64,000 bases of DNA from positions 248,001-312,000 of the forward strand of contig NZ_BBRH01000006.1 of the NCBI RefSeq assembly GCF_002090055.1, written 5' to 3'. The position numbers and the translations under genes were made by a program. Of this stretch, positions 22,795-32,471 are shown one piece after another (within the stretch, counting starts at the first letter, position 1; each line of letters begins with the position of its first letter). The notes under the pieces are model-generated. The model saw only the letters and a list, made by a program, of their open reading frames with translations. It was not told the origin of the DNA and ran no database searches. This DNA is from Demequina sp. NBRC 110051 (GTDB taxonomy: Bacteria; Actinomycetota; Actinomycetes; Actinomycetales; Demequinaceae).

Positions 22795-23162
22795 TGGCGG
22801 CGACGCTGAGCCCCGTGCGCTCGTGGGCGCTCGCGCTGACGGCGGCCGTCGCGCTCGCGGGCTGCTCGGCGCCGGCTGAGTCCATCGAGCTGACCGAGGA
22901 CTCGGTCGTCGTGGACGTGCGCACGCCGGCCGAATATGCCGGCGGCCACCTCGACGGCGCCGTGAACCTCGACCTGCAGTCGGCCACGTTCGCGGCCGAT
23001 GTCGCCGCGCTCGACGAGGACGCCGAGTATGTCGTCTACTGCCAGTCCGGCAACCGTTCGGGTCAGGCGACGCCGGTGTTCGAGGACGCGGGCCTCACCG
23101 TCGTGGACGCGGGCGGCATCGCCGACGCCGCTGAATCCACGGGCCTCGACGTCGTCAAATAA
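22794..23162 (+). CDS. rhodanese-domain lipoprotein (sulfurtransferase)
   Basis: This 122-residue protein has a lipoprotein signal peptide (lipobox LAGC about residue 20) and one rhodanese domain. The domain has VVVDVRTPAEY, HLDGAVNLDL and the active-site loop YCQSGNRSG, whose Cys takes up the sulfur. It should act outside the membrane as a thiosulfate:thiol or polysulfide sulfurtransferase. Its start overlaps the stop of the small Cys-rich gene, and the pair is controlled from the CsoR/CstR-type operator. Together with the divergent DUF4395 membrane protein it forms a small sulfur-relay or detoxification locus. Only 4 nt separate its stop from that of the convergent PMT gene. Confidence 0.9.
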   Translation: MAATLSPVRSWALALTAAVALAGCSAPAESIELTEDSVVVDVRTPAEYAGGHLDGAVNLDLQSATFAADVAALDEDAEYVVYCQSGNRSGQATPVFEDAGLTVVDAGGIADAAESTGLDVVK

Positions 23163-23166
23163 AGCG

Positions 23167-24684
23167 CTACACCCAACTGGGCAGCCACATGTGTGCCTGC
23201 CAGTACCTGAAGGGGATGGGCTCGCCCGTCCAGATGGGCGTGAAGAACCCGGCGAGGACCAGTGCCACGCCCAGGAACACGCCGACGATCGCCAGCCCGC
23301 GCGGGCTCCAGGCACCCTCGAGCCGCGCGGGCTGCGCGACGCGTTGCATGGCCCACACCACGAGCAGCACCACGAACGGCGCCATGGTGACCGTATAGAA
23401 CGTGAAGATGGTGCGGTGGGCGAACGGCAGCCACGGCACCCACGCCGCGAGATATCCCAGTGAGACGGTGAGCGCGAGCATGTCGCGGTGGCGGATGATC
23501 CGCCACAGCGCATACAGGAGCACCGCGAAGGCGGTCCACCAGATCAGCGGTTCGCCGATGGCATGGATGGCGCTGACGCAGCGCTCCGCGCCACAGTCGG
23601 CGTCCGGTGCGTCCTCGAAGTAGAACGCCGTGGGCCGCCACTGGAACGGCCACGTCCACGGGTTCGACTCGTAGTTGTGCGGGGTGTCGAGGCCGCGATG
23701 GAAGTCCCACATTTGCTGGTGATAGTGGATGAGGGAGTTGAGCGCATCGGGCAGCCACGTGATGCCCTCGCCGGGGCTGTCCTCGGCCCAGTGCCTCCCC
23801 CACGAGTTCTCCGAGGTGAACCACGGGATCCACGACGCCACGTAGATCAGCGGCAGCGCCACGACAGTGGTGAGGAACGCGGGGATGGCGCGCACGAACC
23901 CGCCTGCAAACCAGCCCTCGTAACCCGCGGCGCGCCGGTCGTACCAGTCGAACACCACCGACAACACGAGGAACGCCGCCATGAAGTACAGGCCGTTCCA
24001 CTTCACGGTCACCGACACGGAGAACGCCACGATGGCCGCGAGCCGCCACCATCGCACCCCCAGGTTCGGCCCTCCTCCAGGCAGCCGCACCTCGGGGCCC
24101 CACCCCAGCGCCGCGCGTTCGCCCTCGGCCGCGGCGAACAGCCGCTCGCGCGTGCGGGTCCTGTCCAGGACGAGCAGCGCGAAGCCGACGATCACGAAGA
24201 ACGTCAGGAAGCCATCCAGCAAGGCGGTGCGCGACAGCACCACGTGCTCGCCGTCCACGGCGAGCAGTACCCCGGCGACGGTTCCCCAGATCGTCGATCG
24301 GAAGAGCCGGCGTGCGGTGAACGCGAGGATGATGCAGGCAGCGACGCCCAGCAACGCTCCGACGACGCGCCACCCGAAGGGGGTCGCGCCGAACATCTTG
24401 ATGCCAAGCCCGATCAGCAACTTGCCGGTATTCGGATGCACCACGAAGTCGCCCTCGTCGGTCAGCTGCGAGACGTCCCCGTGGGCGAAATCCTGGTTGT
24501 CTCCGCCCCATTCGCCCTCGAAGCCCAGCTCGACCAGCGAGTACGCGCCGCGCGCGTAAAACACCTCGTCAAACACGAGGTCCGTGGGAAAGCCCAAGGA
24601 CCCGAAGCGCATCACGGCGGCGAACACGCCGACGACGGTCACCATGAGCGCCACGCGCCAGCGCCACAGTCTCTCCCCGATCAC
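23167..24684 (-). CDS. pmt: dolichyl-phosphate-mannose--protein mannosyltransferase (PMT)
   Basis: This 505-residue GT39 protein has about ten TM helices. The essential acidic pair Asp39-Glu40 lies in the first extracytoplasmic loop (LVFDEVFYARG). The HPNTGKL segment and TALLDGFLTFF are also typical of bacterial PMTs. The enzyme uses polyprenyl-phosphate-mannose to O-mannosylate Ser/Thr of proteins passing through the Sec translocon. It is divergent from rsmI (60-nt gap), the standard actinobacterial arrangement. Many lipoproteins and secreted proteins in this window have Ser/Thr-rich linkers that could be substrates. Confidence 0.93.
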   Translation of the reverse strand: MIGERLWRWRVALMVTVVGVFAAVMRFGSLGFPTDLVFDEVFYARGAYSLVELGFEGEWGGDNQDFAHGDVSQLTDEGDFVVHPNTGKLLIGLGIKMFGATPFGWRVVGALLGVAACIILAFTARRLFRSTIWGTVAGVLLAVDGEHVVLSRTALLDGFLTFFVIVGFALLVLDRTRTRERLFAAAEGERAALGWGPEVRLPGGGPNLGVRWWRLAAIVAFSVSVTVKWNGLYFMAAFLVLSVVFDWYDRRAAGYEGWFAGGFVRAIPAFLTTVVALPLIYVASWIPWFTSENSWGRHWAEDSPGEGITWLPDALNSLIHYHQQMWDFHRGLDTPHNYESNPWTWPFQWRPTAFYFEDAPDADCGAERCVSAIHAIGEPLIWWTAFAVLLYALWRIIRHRDMLALTVSLGYLAAWVPWLPFAHRTIFTFYTVTMAPFVVLLVVWAMQRVAQPARLEGAWSPRGLAIVGVFLGVALVLAGFFTPIWTGEPIPFRYWQAHMWLPSWV

Positions 24685-24744
24685 ACGGGAAGCCTAACGG
24701 CGGGCCGCCAGAAACCTGGCAGGCCGTATGCGACGCTTGGGACC

Positions 24745-25584
24745 ATGACAGGACGGCTTGTGCTCGCGGCCACTCCTATCGGCAATACGGCCGATGCGTC
24801 GGCGAGGCTCCGTACGGCCCTCACCGAGGCGGATGTGGTCGCCGCCGAGGACACGCGCCGCCTGCGCGACCTCGCCAGACGGCTCGAGATCGACGTCACT
24901 GCCGAGGTCCTCGCGGTGCATGACCACAACGAACGCGACCGCGCGGCGGACCTCGTGGCCCGCGCCGCGGCCGGCGCGCTCGTGGTGCTGGTCTCCGATG
25001 CCGGCATGCCGACGGTCTCCGACCCCGGCTTCCGTGTGGTCGAGGCCGCGGCGGCGGCCGGGGTGGCGGTCGAGGTGCTGCCTGGACCCTCGGCCGTGCT
25101 CACCGCGCTCGCGCTGTCGGGCCTGCCCACCGACCGGTTCTGCTTCGAAGGGTTCCTCCCGCGCAAGGAGGGCGAGCGCGCCCGCGCGCTCACCGACCTG
25201 GCGACCGAGCCCCGCACCATGGTGTTCTTCGAGGCACCGCACCGGCTCGCGGCCACGCTCGAGGCGATGACCCTCGCCTTCGGTGCCGAGCGCCCGGCAG
25301 CGGTCTCCCGCGAGCTCACCAAGACCCACGAGGAGACCCGGCGTGGGCCCCTGGCGGACCTGGCCGCCTGGGCGGGCGAGGGCGTGCGCGGCGAGATCGT
25401 CGTCACCGTCGCGGGCCGTCCGGCGCAGGCCCCCACCATGGAGGCCCTGGTCGCCGAGGCCCTCGCCCGGGTCGAGGCGGGCGAGCGCGCCAAGGACGCC
25501 GTGGCGGACCTCGCCACCACCGCGGGCGTGCCCCGGCGCGAACTGTATGCCGCCGTCCTCGCCGCGCGTCAGGGCTCCGCGTGA
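24745..25584 (+). CDS. rsmI: 16S rRNA (cytidine(1402)-2'-O)-methyltransferase
   Basis: This 279-residue tetrapyrrole-methylase-fold protein begins [18 protein letters not shown]. It has [26 protein letters not shown] and the C-terminal [12 protein letters not shown] segment of RsmI. It methylates the ribose of C1402 in 16S rRNA with SAM. The family start is the short GACC-ATG at 24745; a longer frame upstream is a PMT shadow. GGCCGATGC at 24789-24797 falls in NTADASA. The following peptidase gene overlaps by GTGA. Confidence 0.95.
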   Translation: MTGRLVLAATPIGNTADASARLRTALTEADVVAAEDTRRLRDLARRLEIDVTAEVLAVHDHNERDRAADLVARAAAGALVVLVSDAGMPTVSDPGFRVVEAAAAAGVAVEVLPGPSAVLTALALSGLPTDRFCFEGFLPRKEGERARALTDLATEPRTMVFFEAPHRLAATLEAMTLAFGAERPAAVSRELTKTHEETRRGPLADLAAWAGEGVRGEIVVTVAGRPAQAPTMEALVAEALARVEAGERAKDAVADLATTAGVPRRELYAAVLAARQGSA

Positions 25585-26435
25585 CGGGATCTCACTCGCG
25601 GCAGCGCCGGCCCACGACCGCAGTAGCGGCCGCGCTCGCGGTCGCCGTGGTCGGCGCGGCAGGCGGCACAGCGGCGTGGGCCTACGGCCCGGACGCGGTC
25701 ACGGGAGCCGAGGATGTTCCGATCCCCGCGGTGACGGTCACCGCCGAGCCCGGCGCGGCATCCCCGGGCTCAGGCATCGCCGCGGTCACAGCTCCAGACG
25801 TCTCGATGCCTCTCGATGCCCCGTCGGTGACGGCAGTCTTGGCCTTCGACATCGACGATCCGGCCTCGGTCACGGTGGTCGTCAACAAGACGCGCCCGCT
25901 CGAGCCGCTCACCTTCGCGCCGGCCGACCTCGTCGCGCTGACCGGCATCCCCGGTGGCGGCAGCCAGCGCATGCGGACCGAGGCCGCGGATGCCCTGCAG
26001 GCGATGCATGTGGCGGCGGCCGATGCCGGGGCCGGATTCTCCGTCTCGACCGCCTACCGGGCGTTCGGCTTCCAGCAGTCGCTCTTCTCCGACTACTCGG
26101 CGCGCCGCGGCGTGGGCTCGGCCGAGACGTTCTCCGCAAGGCCCGGCTACTCCGAGCACCAGACGGGCCTGGCGGTCGACATCTACGCGTCCTCGGCATG
26201 CCGCATCAAGCGCTGCTTTGGCGACGAGGCGGCCGGACAGTGGGTCGCCGAGCACGGCTGGGAGTACGGCTTTGTGGTGCGCTACCCGCGCGGCCAGCAG
26301 GACGTGACCGGCTATGTGTACGAGCCGTGGCACGTGCGCTACGTGGGTACGGACTTGGCCGCCGCGTTGGAAGAAGGCGGCGCAGCCACGCTCGAGGAGC
26401 ACCTGGGCCTCCCCGCGGCCCCCGACTACGACTGA
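25581..26435 (+). CDS. D-alanyl-D-alanine carboxypeptidase, VanY-like (M15B)
   Basis: This 284-residue protein has an N-terminal membrane anchor or signal helix (about 13-35) and an Ala/Pro/Val-rich linker. The peptidase M15B domain (about 115-265) has the zinc ligands in [11 protein letters not shown] (about 190-200) and EPWHVRY (about 246-252). It should trim the terminal D-Ala from peptidoglycan stem peptides outside the membrane. The GTG overlaps the rsmI stop (GTGA). A motif copy at 26018-26026 falls in AAADAGAG, ahead of the catalytic motifs. A complete reverse 14-mer (26456-26469) lies 20 nt after the stop. Confidence 0.92.
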   Translation: MTGSHSRQRRPTTAVAAALAVAVVGAAGGTAAWAYGPDAVTGAEDVPIPAVTVTAEPGAASPGSGIAAVTAPDVSMPLDAPSVTAVLAFDIDDPASVTVVVNKTRPLEPLTFAPADLVALTGIPGGGSQRMRTEAADALQAMHVAAADAGAGFSVSTAYRAFGFQQSLFSDYSARRGVGSAETFSARPGYSEHQTGLAVDIYASSACRIKRCFGDEAAGQWVAEHGWEYGFVVRYPRGQQDVTGYVYEPWHVRYVGTDLAAALEEGGAATLEEHLGLPAAPDYD

Positions 26436-26455
26436 CGCCTCACGGGAGAACCCAG

Positions 26456-26469
26456 CCACGGCATCGGCC
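26456..26469 (-). repeat. complete GGCCGATGCCGTGG copy between vanY-like gene and metG
   Basis: A reverse-orientation exact 14-mer in the 83-nt gap before metG. There is no partner arm, so no strong hairpin forms. Confidence 0.75.
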
Positions 26470-26518
26470 GTTGGCACCGCCGCGAAAGGCGCCCCGCACG
26501 GTCACTAGGATGGTCGCC

Positions 26519-28315
26519 ATGTCACGCATCCTCTCCGCTGTCGCCTGGCCGTATGCCAACGGGCCCCGTCACATCGGCCACGTCGCCGGTTTCGGCGTGC
26601 CCTCGGACGTCTTCAGCCGGTACATGCGTATGGCGGGCCACGACGTCCTCATGGTCTCGGGTACCGACGAGCACGGCACGCCGATTTTGGTCCAGGCCGA
26701 GGGCGAGGGCGTGACCCCTCAGGAACTCGCGGACCGTTACAACCGCGTCATCGTCGAGGACCTGGTGTCGCTGGGCCTCAGCTACGACCTCTTCACCCGG
26801 ACCACGACCGGCAACCACTACCAGGTGGTGCAGGACATGTTCACGGCCGTGCACAAGAACGGCTACATGATCGAGCAGACCACGCGCGGCGCCATCTCGC
26901 CGTCCACGGGCCGCACCCTTCCCGACCGCTACATCGAGGGCACCTGTCCCATCTGTGGCTACGACGGCGCGCGCGGCGACCAGTGCGACAACTGCGGCAA
27001 CCAGCTCGACGCGATCGACCTCAAGAACCCCGTCAGCCGCATCAACGGCGAGACGCCCAAGTTCATCGAGACCGAGCACTTCTTCCTCGACCTGCCCGCC
27101 ATGGTCGAGCCGCTGTCGGACTGGCTGGGCTCGCGCCACGGCTGGCGCCCCAACGTCCTGAACTTCTCGCGCAACCTCCTCGCGGACGTGCGCCCGCGCG
27201 CCATGACGCGCGACATCGACTGGGGTATTCCGATCCCGCTGCCGGGCTGGGAGGACAACCCCGCCAAGCGCCTCTACGTCTGGTTCGACGCGGTCATCGG
27301 CTACCTGTCCGCCTCGATCGAGTGGGCGCGCCGCGAGGGCGAGCCCGACGCGTGGCGTCAGTGGTGGAACGACCCCGAGACGCTGTCCTACTACTTCATG
27401 GGCAAGGACAACATCACCTTCCACTCGCAGATCTGGCCCGCCGAGTTGCTCGCGGCCAACGGTCGCGGGTCCAAGGGCGGTCAGCTGTCGCCGTTCGGCG
27501 ACCTCCAGCTGCCCACCGAGGTGGTCTCGAGCGAGTTCCTCACCATGGAGTCCGCCAAGTTCTCCTCGAGCCGCGGCCACGTCATCTACGTGCGCGACAT
27601 GCTGGCCCGCTACCAGCCCGACGCGCTGCGCTACTTCATCGCGACCGCGGGTCCCGAGAGCCACGACTCCGACTTCACGTGGTCCGAGTTCAAGCGCCGC
27701 ACCAACGACGAGTTGGTCGCCGGCTGGGGCAACCTCGTCAACCGCACCGCGACCCTGCTGCACAAGAATGTGGGTACCATCCCCTCGCTCGAGGGCGCGA
27801 CCGACGCGGACCGCGCGGTGCTCGCCGCCTCCGAGGCCGCGTTCACGACGGTGGGCGACCTGCTGGGTGCGCACCGTCAGCGCGCGGCGATCTCCGAGGC
27901 CATGAAGGCCGTGGGCGAGGCCAACAAGTACCTGGCCGACACCGCGCCGTGGAAGCTCAAGACCGAGGATCCCGCGCGCATGGAGACCGTGCTGGGCGTC
28001 GCCGCGCAGCTGGTCACCGACGCCAACACGATGCTCGCGCCGTTCCTGCCGCACAGCGCTCAGAAGGTCCACGAGGCCCTGGGCGGCACCGACACCATCG
28101 CGCCCATGCCCCAGATGAACGAGGTCGACGACCTGGACATCGCGGGCCGCCACTACCCGGTCATCCAGGGCGACTACTCGGCCGCGCACGGCACGTGGGG
28201 CCGCAGGGACATTGTGCCCGGCACGCCCGTCGACAAGCCCTCGCCCGTGTTCGTCAAGCTCGACGACTCCATCGTGGAGGACGAGCTGCAGCGGATGCGT
28301 GGCGACGACGAGTGA
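26519..28315 (+). CDS. metG: methionyl-tRNA synthetase
   Basis: This 598-residue class I aminoacyl-tRNA synthetase has the HIGH motif at residues 18-21 and a zinc knuckle with two CxxC pairs (CPIC and CDNC, about 143-160). The KMSKS equivalent is KFSSS (about 347-351), where two positions differ from the consensus. It lacks the C-terminal tRNA-binding/dimer domain, as is usual for the short actinobacterial form. It charges tRNA-Met. The ATG at 26519 lies at the family's normal N-terminus ([15 protein letters not shown]). tatD overlaps its stop by GTGA. Confidence 0.97.
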   Translation: MSRILSAVAWPYANGPRHIGHVAGFGVPSDVFSRYMRMAGHDVLMVSGTDEHGTPILVQAEGEGVTPQELADRYNRVIVEDLVSLGLSYDLFTRTTTGNHYQVVQDMFTAVHKNGYMIEQTTRGAISPSTGRTLPDRYIEGTCPICGYDGARGDQCDNCGNQLDAIDLKNPVSRINGETPKFIETEHFFLDLPAMVEPLSDWLGSRHGWRPNVLNFSRNLLADVRPRAMTRDIDWGIPIPLPGWEDNPAKRLYVWFDAVIGYLSASIEWARREGEPDAWRQWWNDPETLSYYFMGKDNITFHSQIWPAELLAANGRGSKGGQLSPFGDLQLPTEVVSSEFLTMESAKFSSSRGHVIYVRDMLARYQPDALRYFIATAGPESHDSDFTWSEFKRRTNDELVAGWGNLVNRTATLLHKNVGTIPSLEGATDADRAVLAASEAAFTTVGDLLGAHRQRAAISEAMKAVGEANKYLADTAPWKLKTEDPARMETVLGVAAQLVTDANTMLAPFLPHSAQKVHEALGGTDTIAPMPQMNEVDDLDIAGRHYPVIQGDYSAAHGTWGRRDIVPGTPVDKPSPVFVKLDDSIVEDELQRMRGDDE

Positions 28316-29148
28316 CGCGCCGCGGAGCCTGGCCGCCCGTCCCTGAGGCGCTCCCGGCGCCCATCGTCGACAACCACTGCCACCTCGAGTACCCGGCCGG
28401 CGACGAGCCGCTGTCCGTCGAGGCGCGGCTCGCTCAGGCGGCCGATGCCGGGGTCACCCGGGTGGTCAACATCGGCTGCGACCTGGAGTCGGCTCGCTGG
28501 ACGGCCGATGCCGTGGCTAGGTTCCCGCAGATGCTTGGCGGGGTGGCGCTGCACCCCAACGACGCGGCGGTGCTCGCCGAGTCAGGTGACTACGAGGCCG
28601 CCTTCTCGGAGATCGCCTCGCTCGCGCGCGGCGAGCGCATCCGCGTGGTGGGGGAGACGGGGCTGGACTACTTCCGCACCGGGCCCGAGGGACGCGACGC
28701 GCAGCTGCGCTCCTTCCGCGACCACATCGCGCTGGCGAAGGAGCTGGACCTGCCGCTGCAGATCCACGACCGCGACGCGCACGCCGACGTCATCGAGGTG
28801 CTGCTGGCGGACGGCGCGCCCGACGTCACCGTGTTCCACTGCTTCTCCGGAGACGCCGCCATGGCGCGCCTCGCGGTGGCCGAGGGTTGGTACCTGTCGT
28901 TCGCCGGCACCGTGACCTTCAAGAACAACGATGCGCTGCGGGCCGCGGCCGCCGTGACGCCGCCCAGCCGCATGCTCGTCGAGACCGACGCGCCGTTCCT
29001 CACGCCCCATCCGCACCGTGGTCAGCCGGGTTCCCCGGCGATGGCGGCGATCACCGCCCGCACCCTCGCCGACGTGCTCGGCATGGATCTCGAGGCGTTC
29101 TGCACCCGGATCTGGGAGACCTCGAACGACCTGTATGGTCCCTGGTAG
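28312..29148 (+). CDS. tatD: TatD family metal-dependent hydrolase (3'-5' DNase)
   Basis: This 278-residue TIM-barrel protein has the metal-binding His pair in DNHCHLEY, then [37 protein letters not shown] and [15 protein letters not shown]. It is a Mg-dependent exonuclease/deoxyribonuclease of the TatD type. It starts at a GTG overlapping the metG stop. Two motif copies lie 63 nt apart at 28440-28448 (AADAGVT) and 28503-28511 (TADAVA), both between the first metal ligands and the barrel core. Confidence 0.95.
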   Translation: MTRRGAWPPVPEALPAPIVDNHCHLEYPAGDEPLSVEARLAQAADAGVTRVVNIGCDLESARWTADAVARFPQMLGGVALHPNDAAVLAESGDYEAAFSEIASLARGERIRVVGETGLDYFRTGPEGRDAQLRSFRDHIALAKELDLPLQIHDRDAHADVIEVLLADGAPDVTVFHCFSGDAAMARLAVAEGWYLSFAGTVTFKNNDALRAAAAVTPPSRMLVETDAPFLTPHPHRGQPGSPAMAAITARTLADVLGMDLEAFCTRIWETSNDLYGPW

Positions 29149-29175
29149 GTGACCTTTATCACCCGCCCGGCTATG

Positions 29176-29184
29176 GCATCGGCC
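29176..29184 (-). repeat. single intergenic GGCCGATGC copy after tatD
   Basis: An exact reverse copy 28 nt past the tatD stop, in the leader region of the Rpf-like gene. The extension (CATAG) departs from the consensus CGTGG. Confidence 0.7.
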
Positions 29185-29236
29185 GTACCTAGGACTGGCG
29201 CATCCGAATGTAACTATGAGATAACAGTCCGGTGAA

Positions 29237-29264
29237 TCGTCGCGAAAACTGATGGCCGCGACGA
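29237..29264 (+). promoter_or_regulatory. leader hairpin of the Rpf-like gene
   Basis: TCGTCGCG (29237-29244) and CGCGACGA (29257-29264) pair perfectly around a 12-nt loop. The hairpin ends 3 nt before the GAAAGGA ribosome-binding site of the TTG start at 29283. It could modulate translation. The leader is too short for a c-di-AMP (ydaO) riboswitch, which precedes many actinobacterial rpf genes. Confidence 0.45.
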
Positions 29265-29282
29265 GACGAAAGGATTGACCGC

Positions 29283-30089
29283 TTGAGTTACCGACGCACG
29301 ACGCCTGCCCCTGGAGGACGCCGGGAGCAGCGTCACAAGAAGGGTGTGCGCGTGCGCACCGCTCAGGGCGTGATCGCCACCGCCGCGGTGGGCGCCTTCG
29401 CCTTCGGATCGTTCGCCTCCGTGGGTGTGAACGCCTTCGCCGCCCCCTCCTCCGAGGAGGCCGAGTCGATCGCCCAGACCACGCTGGCGCCCGTCGAGGC
29501 TGCCGCGGCGGACATCTCGATCGTCACCGAGACCAAGGAAGTCGCGATCGAGCACGGCTCGGTCGAGAAGAACGACTCATCCGAGGACAAGGGCACCGAG
29601 AAGGTCGTCACCGAGGGTGAGGACGGCACGCTGCTGGTCAGCTACAACGTCACCATGAAGGACGGCGTCGAGGTCGAGCGCGAAGAGGCCATGTCCGTGG
29701 TGGTCGAGGAGCCGGTCGACGAGGTCGTCGCCATCGGCACCCGCACCGAGCCCGCCGCACCCAAGATCCCCACCGGCGTCTCCAACTCCGGCACCAACCG
29801 CGCGATCGGCAAGGAGCTGGCCGCCGCTCGCGGCTGGACCGGCGACCAGTGGAGCTGCCTCAACGCGCTGTGGACGCGTGAATCGGGCTGGAACTCGAAC
29901 GCCCACAACAGCTCTTCGGGCGCCCACGGCATCCCGCAGGCGCTGCCCGGCTCGAAGATGGCCTCGGCCGGATCCGACTGGGCCACCAACCCCGCGACGC
30001 AGATCAAGTGGGGCCTGGGCTACATCAGCGGTCGCTACGGCACCCCGTGCGCCGCGTGGGGTCACTCCGAGCGCATCGGCTGGTACTAA
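29283..30089 (+). CDS. G5-domain secreted transglycosylase, in the rpfB position
   Basis: This 268-residue exported protein has an N-terminal Arg/Lys-rich region and signal/TM helix (about 24-56), one G5 domain (about 75-150, with [20 protein letters not shown]) and a C-terminal lysozyme-like domain (about 172-268). The catalytic Glu is in [27 protein letters not shown] and [12 protein letters not shown] follow, the latter two Cys-free blocks typical of transglycosylase-like C-termini. It sits between tatD and rsmA, the conserved place of rpfB, but has a short G5-plus-transglycosylase layout instead of DUF348-G5-Rpf. It should cleave peptidoglycan glycan strands. The TTG start follows GAAAGGA. 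Confidence 0.85.
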   Translation: MSYRRTTPAPGGRREQRHKKGVRVRTAQGVIATAAVGAFAFGSFASVGVNAFAAPSSEEAESIAQTTLAPVEAAAADISIVTETKEVAIEHGSVEKNDSSEDKGTEKVVTEGEDGTLLVSYNVTMKDGVEVEREEAMSVVVEEPVDEVVAIGTRTEPAAPKIPTGVSNSGTNRAIGKELAAARGWTGDQWSCLNALWTRESGWNSNAHNSSSGAHGIPQALPGSKMASAGSDWATNPATQIKWGLGYISGRYGTPCAAWGHSERIGWY

Positions 30090-30093
30090 ACCC

Positions 30094-30978
30094 GTGGCCG
30101 ACCTGCTCGGCCCGTCCGAGATTCGCTCGCTGGCCGAGTCGCTCGGCACCGCGCCCACCAAGAAGTGGGGGCAGAACTTCGTGGTCGACGCCGGGACGGT
30201 GCGCCGCATTGTGCGCATCGCCGGCGTCCAGCCAGGCGACCACGTGGTCGAGGTGGGCCCCGGCCTGGGCTCGCTGACGCTCGCGCTGCTCGAGGCCGGT
30301 GCCCGCGTGACCGCGGTGGAGATCGACCCGATCCTCGCGGCGGCGCTGCCCGACACCGTTGCCTCGCATGCGCCGGAGGCCGCCGAGCGGCTGACGGTCA
30401 TCCACCAGGACGCGCTTCGCGTGACCGAGCTGCCGACGTCGCCCGATGCGTTGGTCGCGAACCTGCCCTACAACGTCTCCGTGCCGGTGATCCTGCACTT
30501 CCTCGAGACCTTCCCCGCCCTCGCGAAGGTGCTCGTGATGGTGCAGGCCGAGGTGGCCGACCGGATCGCCGCGCCACCCGGCTCGCGCACCTACGGCATC
30601 CCGTCGGCGAAGGCTGCCTGGTACACCGCCACGCGCCGCGCGGGCGACGTGGGCCGCGCCGTGTTCTGGCCCGTGCCGCGGGTGGACTCCGCGCTGGTAC
30701 TGATGGAGCGGCGCGAGCAGCCGACGACGACGGCGTCCCGCAAGGAGGTCTTCGCGGTGATCGACGCGGCGTTCGCGCAGCGACGCAAGGGGCTGCGCGG
30801 TGCGCTGTCCGGGCTTGCGGGCTCGGGCGCGGCCGCCGAGGCGGCGCTGCTGAGTGTCGGCATCCCGCCGCTGACCCGCGGTGAGCAGTTGGGCATCGAG
30901 GACTTCGCGCGCATCGCCGAGGCGCTGGCGGCTAGCGGCGGCGCTGTCGCGGACGGGTCTGGCACGCTACAGGCATGA
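30094..30978 (+). CDS. rsmA: 16S rRNA (adenine(1518)/(1519)-N6)-dimethyltransferase
   Basis: This 294-residue Rossmann methyltransferase has [10 protein letters not shown], the SAM motif [16 protein letters not shown], and the catalytic [16 protein letters not shown] in the C-terminal part completes the KsgA/RsmA signature. It dimethylates A1518 and A1519 of 16S rRNA. The GTG at 30094 starts 4 nt after the stop of the preceding gene without a clear ribosome-binding site, so translation is probably coupled. It overlaps ispE by ATGA. Confidence 0.96.
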   Translation: MADLLGPSEIRSLAESLGTAPTKKWGQNFVVDAGTVRRIVRIAGVQPGDHVVEVGPGLGSLTLALLEAGARVTAVEIDPILAAALPDTVASHAPEAAERLTVIHQDALRVTELPTSPDALVANLPYNVSVPVILHFLETFPALAKVLVMVQAEVADRIAAPPGSRTYGIPSAKAAWYTATRRAGDVGRAVFWPVPRVDSALVLMERREQPTTTASRKEVFAVIDAAFAQRRKGLRGALSGLAGSGAAAEAALLSVGIPPLTRGEQLGIEDFARIAEALAASGGAVADGSGTLQA

Positions 30979-31904
30979 GAGCCGTCACGGTCCGCGCCCC
31001 CGGCAAGGTCAACCTGCAACTGGCCGTCGGGGCCCTGGGCGAGGACGGCTACCACCCGCTCGCGACCGTCTTCCAGGCGGTGGACCTGTTCGAGACCGTC
31101 ACCGCGACTCCCCGCGAGGACGGCGAGCTCCGCGTCACCGTGGAGGCGCCGCGCGGCTTGGGCATCGACGTCGCGGCCGTGCCCACCGGGCCCGACAACC
31201 TCGTGGTGCGCGCGGCGCAGGCGTTGCGCGACACCTACGGCGTGGACGACGGCGCGGATCTGCACATCGTCAAGGGCGTGCCCGTGGCGGGCGGCATGGC
31301 CGGGGGATCGGCCGACGCCGCCGCCGCAATGTTGGCCTGCGCCGAGGCGTGGGAGCTCGCGCTGTCGCGCGCCGAGCTGGACACCGTCGCCGCCACGATT
31401 GGCGCGGACGTCCCCTTTGCGCTGCACGGCCACACGGCCGTGGGCCTGGGGCGCGGCTCCGACCTGTCGCCCGCGATGACGCACGGCGAGTTCCACTGGG
31501 TCCTCGCCACGCAGTCGTGGGGCCTGTCCACGCCCGCCGTGTACGGCGAGTTCGACCGCCAGGTCGCGGCTGGCGAAATCGCGGTGGGGGAGCCGCGCAT
31601 CAGCGAGGCCGTGATGACGGCGCTCATGGCCGGAGACGCCCACGCCCTGGGCGCGAGCCTCCACAACGACCTGCAGGGCCCGGCCCTCACGCTGGCGCCG
31701 CGCCTTCACCGCGTGATCGACGCCGCGGAGGACGCCGACGCTCTCGGCGTGATGGTGTCCGGGTCCGGACCGACCGTCGCCGCCCTGGCGCGCTCGCGCC
31801 AGCACGCGCTCGCGATCGCCGCCCACCTCAGGGCGGAGGAGGTCGCGGACACGGTGCTCACGGCATCGGCTCCCGCGACGGGCGCGACCATCCAGGCGCC
31901 GTAG
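30975..31904 (+). CDS. ispE: 4-diphosphocytidyl-2-C-methyl-D-erythritol kinase
   Basis: This 309-residue GHMP kinase has the N-terminal [11 protein letters not shown], the ATP loop [15 protein letters not shown] (about 102-116), and [13 protein letters not shown] near the C-terminus. It phosphorylates CDP-methylerythritol in the MEP (non-mevalonate) pathway to isoprenoids. It is coupled to rsmA through ATGA, a conserved actinobacterial pair. A strong hairpin beginning at 31899, inside the last codons, ends the operon. Confidence 0.96.
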   Translation: MRAVTVRAPGKVNLQLAVGALGEDGYHPLATVFQAVDLFETVTATPREDGELRVTVEAPRGLGIDVAAVPTGPDNLVVRAAQALRDTYGVDDGADLHIVKGVPVAGGMAGGSADAAAAMLACAEAWELALSRAELDTVAATIGADVPFALHGHTAVGLGRGSDLSPAMTHGEFHWVLATQSWGLSTPAVYGEFDRQVAAGEIAVGEPRISEAVMTALMAGDAHALGASLHNDLQGPALTLAPRLHRVIDAAEDADALGVMVSGSGPTVAALARSRQHALAIAAHLRAEEVADTVLTASAPATGATIQAP

Positions 31905-31941
31905 GCGCCACAGGCGACCAGACGGTCACTGGCGCCTACGG
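31899..31941. terminator. bidirectional terminator between ispE and mscL
   Basis: CCGTAGGCGCCA (31899-31910) pairs perfectly with TGGCGCCTACGG (31930-31941). The left arm includes the ispE stop codon. The mscL stop is at 31956 on the other strand, so one hairpin serves both convergent genes. Confidence 0.78.
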
Positions 31942-31955
31942 GAGGCGCCCCGGCG

Positions 31956-32414
31956 TTACGGCGCCTTCGGCTCCTCAGGACCCGCGGCATCGGCCGTCTT
32001 GCTGGCCAGGATGGCGTCGCGGATCTCGACTAGGAGCTCGATCTCGGTAGGCGAGACAGACTCGCCCGGCGCGGGCTCGTCCTTCTTGCGGCGCTCGGCA
32101 AGCCGGTTGAGCGGCAGGACGACAAGGAAGTAGATGGCGGCGGCAACCAAGAGGAAGTTGAGCGCCGCATCGAGGACGGCGCCGAAGGACAGGATGGCAT
32201 CGTCGGCAGGGTCATCAGGAGTGCCGCCGTCGCTCAGGGTCCAGGTCGCGACCTGCGCGAGGTCCGACTGACCAAAGATCGCCGCGATCAATGGGTTGAT
32301 GATCGAGTTGACGAGGGCGTTGACGATGGCCGTGAAGGCCGCGCCGATGACCACGCCGACCGCGAGATCCACCACGTTGCCGCGGGTGATGAATGCCTTG
32401 AATCCCTGAATCAT
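31956..32414 (-). CDS. mscL: large-conductance mechanosensitive channel
   Basis: This 152-residue protein has the N-terminal amphipathic helix (MIQGFKAFITRGNVVDLAVG) and TM1 with the gate-lining GVVIGAAFTAIV. A long extracytoplasmic loop (about 45-75), TM2 (about 78-98) and a charged cytoplasmic helix follow. The pentamer opens under membrane tension to release solutes on osmotic downshock. The C-terminal tail is extended and Pro/Glu/Ala-rich. A motif copy lies within it at 31987-31995 (KTADAAGP). It is convergent with ispE. Confidence 0.95.
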   Translation of the reverse strand: MIQGFKAFITRGNVVDLAVGVVIGAAFTAIVNALVNSIINPLIAAIFGQSDLAQVATWTLSDGGTPDDPADDAILSFGAVLDAALNFLLVAAAIYFLVVLPLNRLAERRKKDEPAPGESVSPTEIELLVEIRDAILASKTADAAGPEEPKAP

Positions 32415-32471
32415 GACGTCCTCCCAAAAGTCGTTATGCCCGACGATAGGGCAGGACCAGGGGTGTTGTCG

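Noticed and set aside
26436-26518. T-box or other leader control of metG
   Set aside because: The gap is only 83 nt and holds a motif copy but no T-box or specifier structure.
29149-29282. c-di-AMP (ydaO) riboswitch ahead of the Rpf-like gene
   Set aside because: Expected from knowledge of actinobacterial rpf genes, but the leader is only about 130 nt, carries a motif copy, and shows none of the conserved ydaO segments I can recall.
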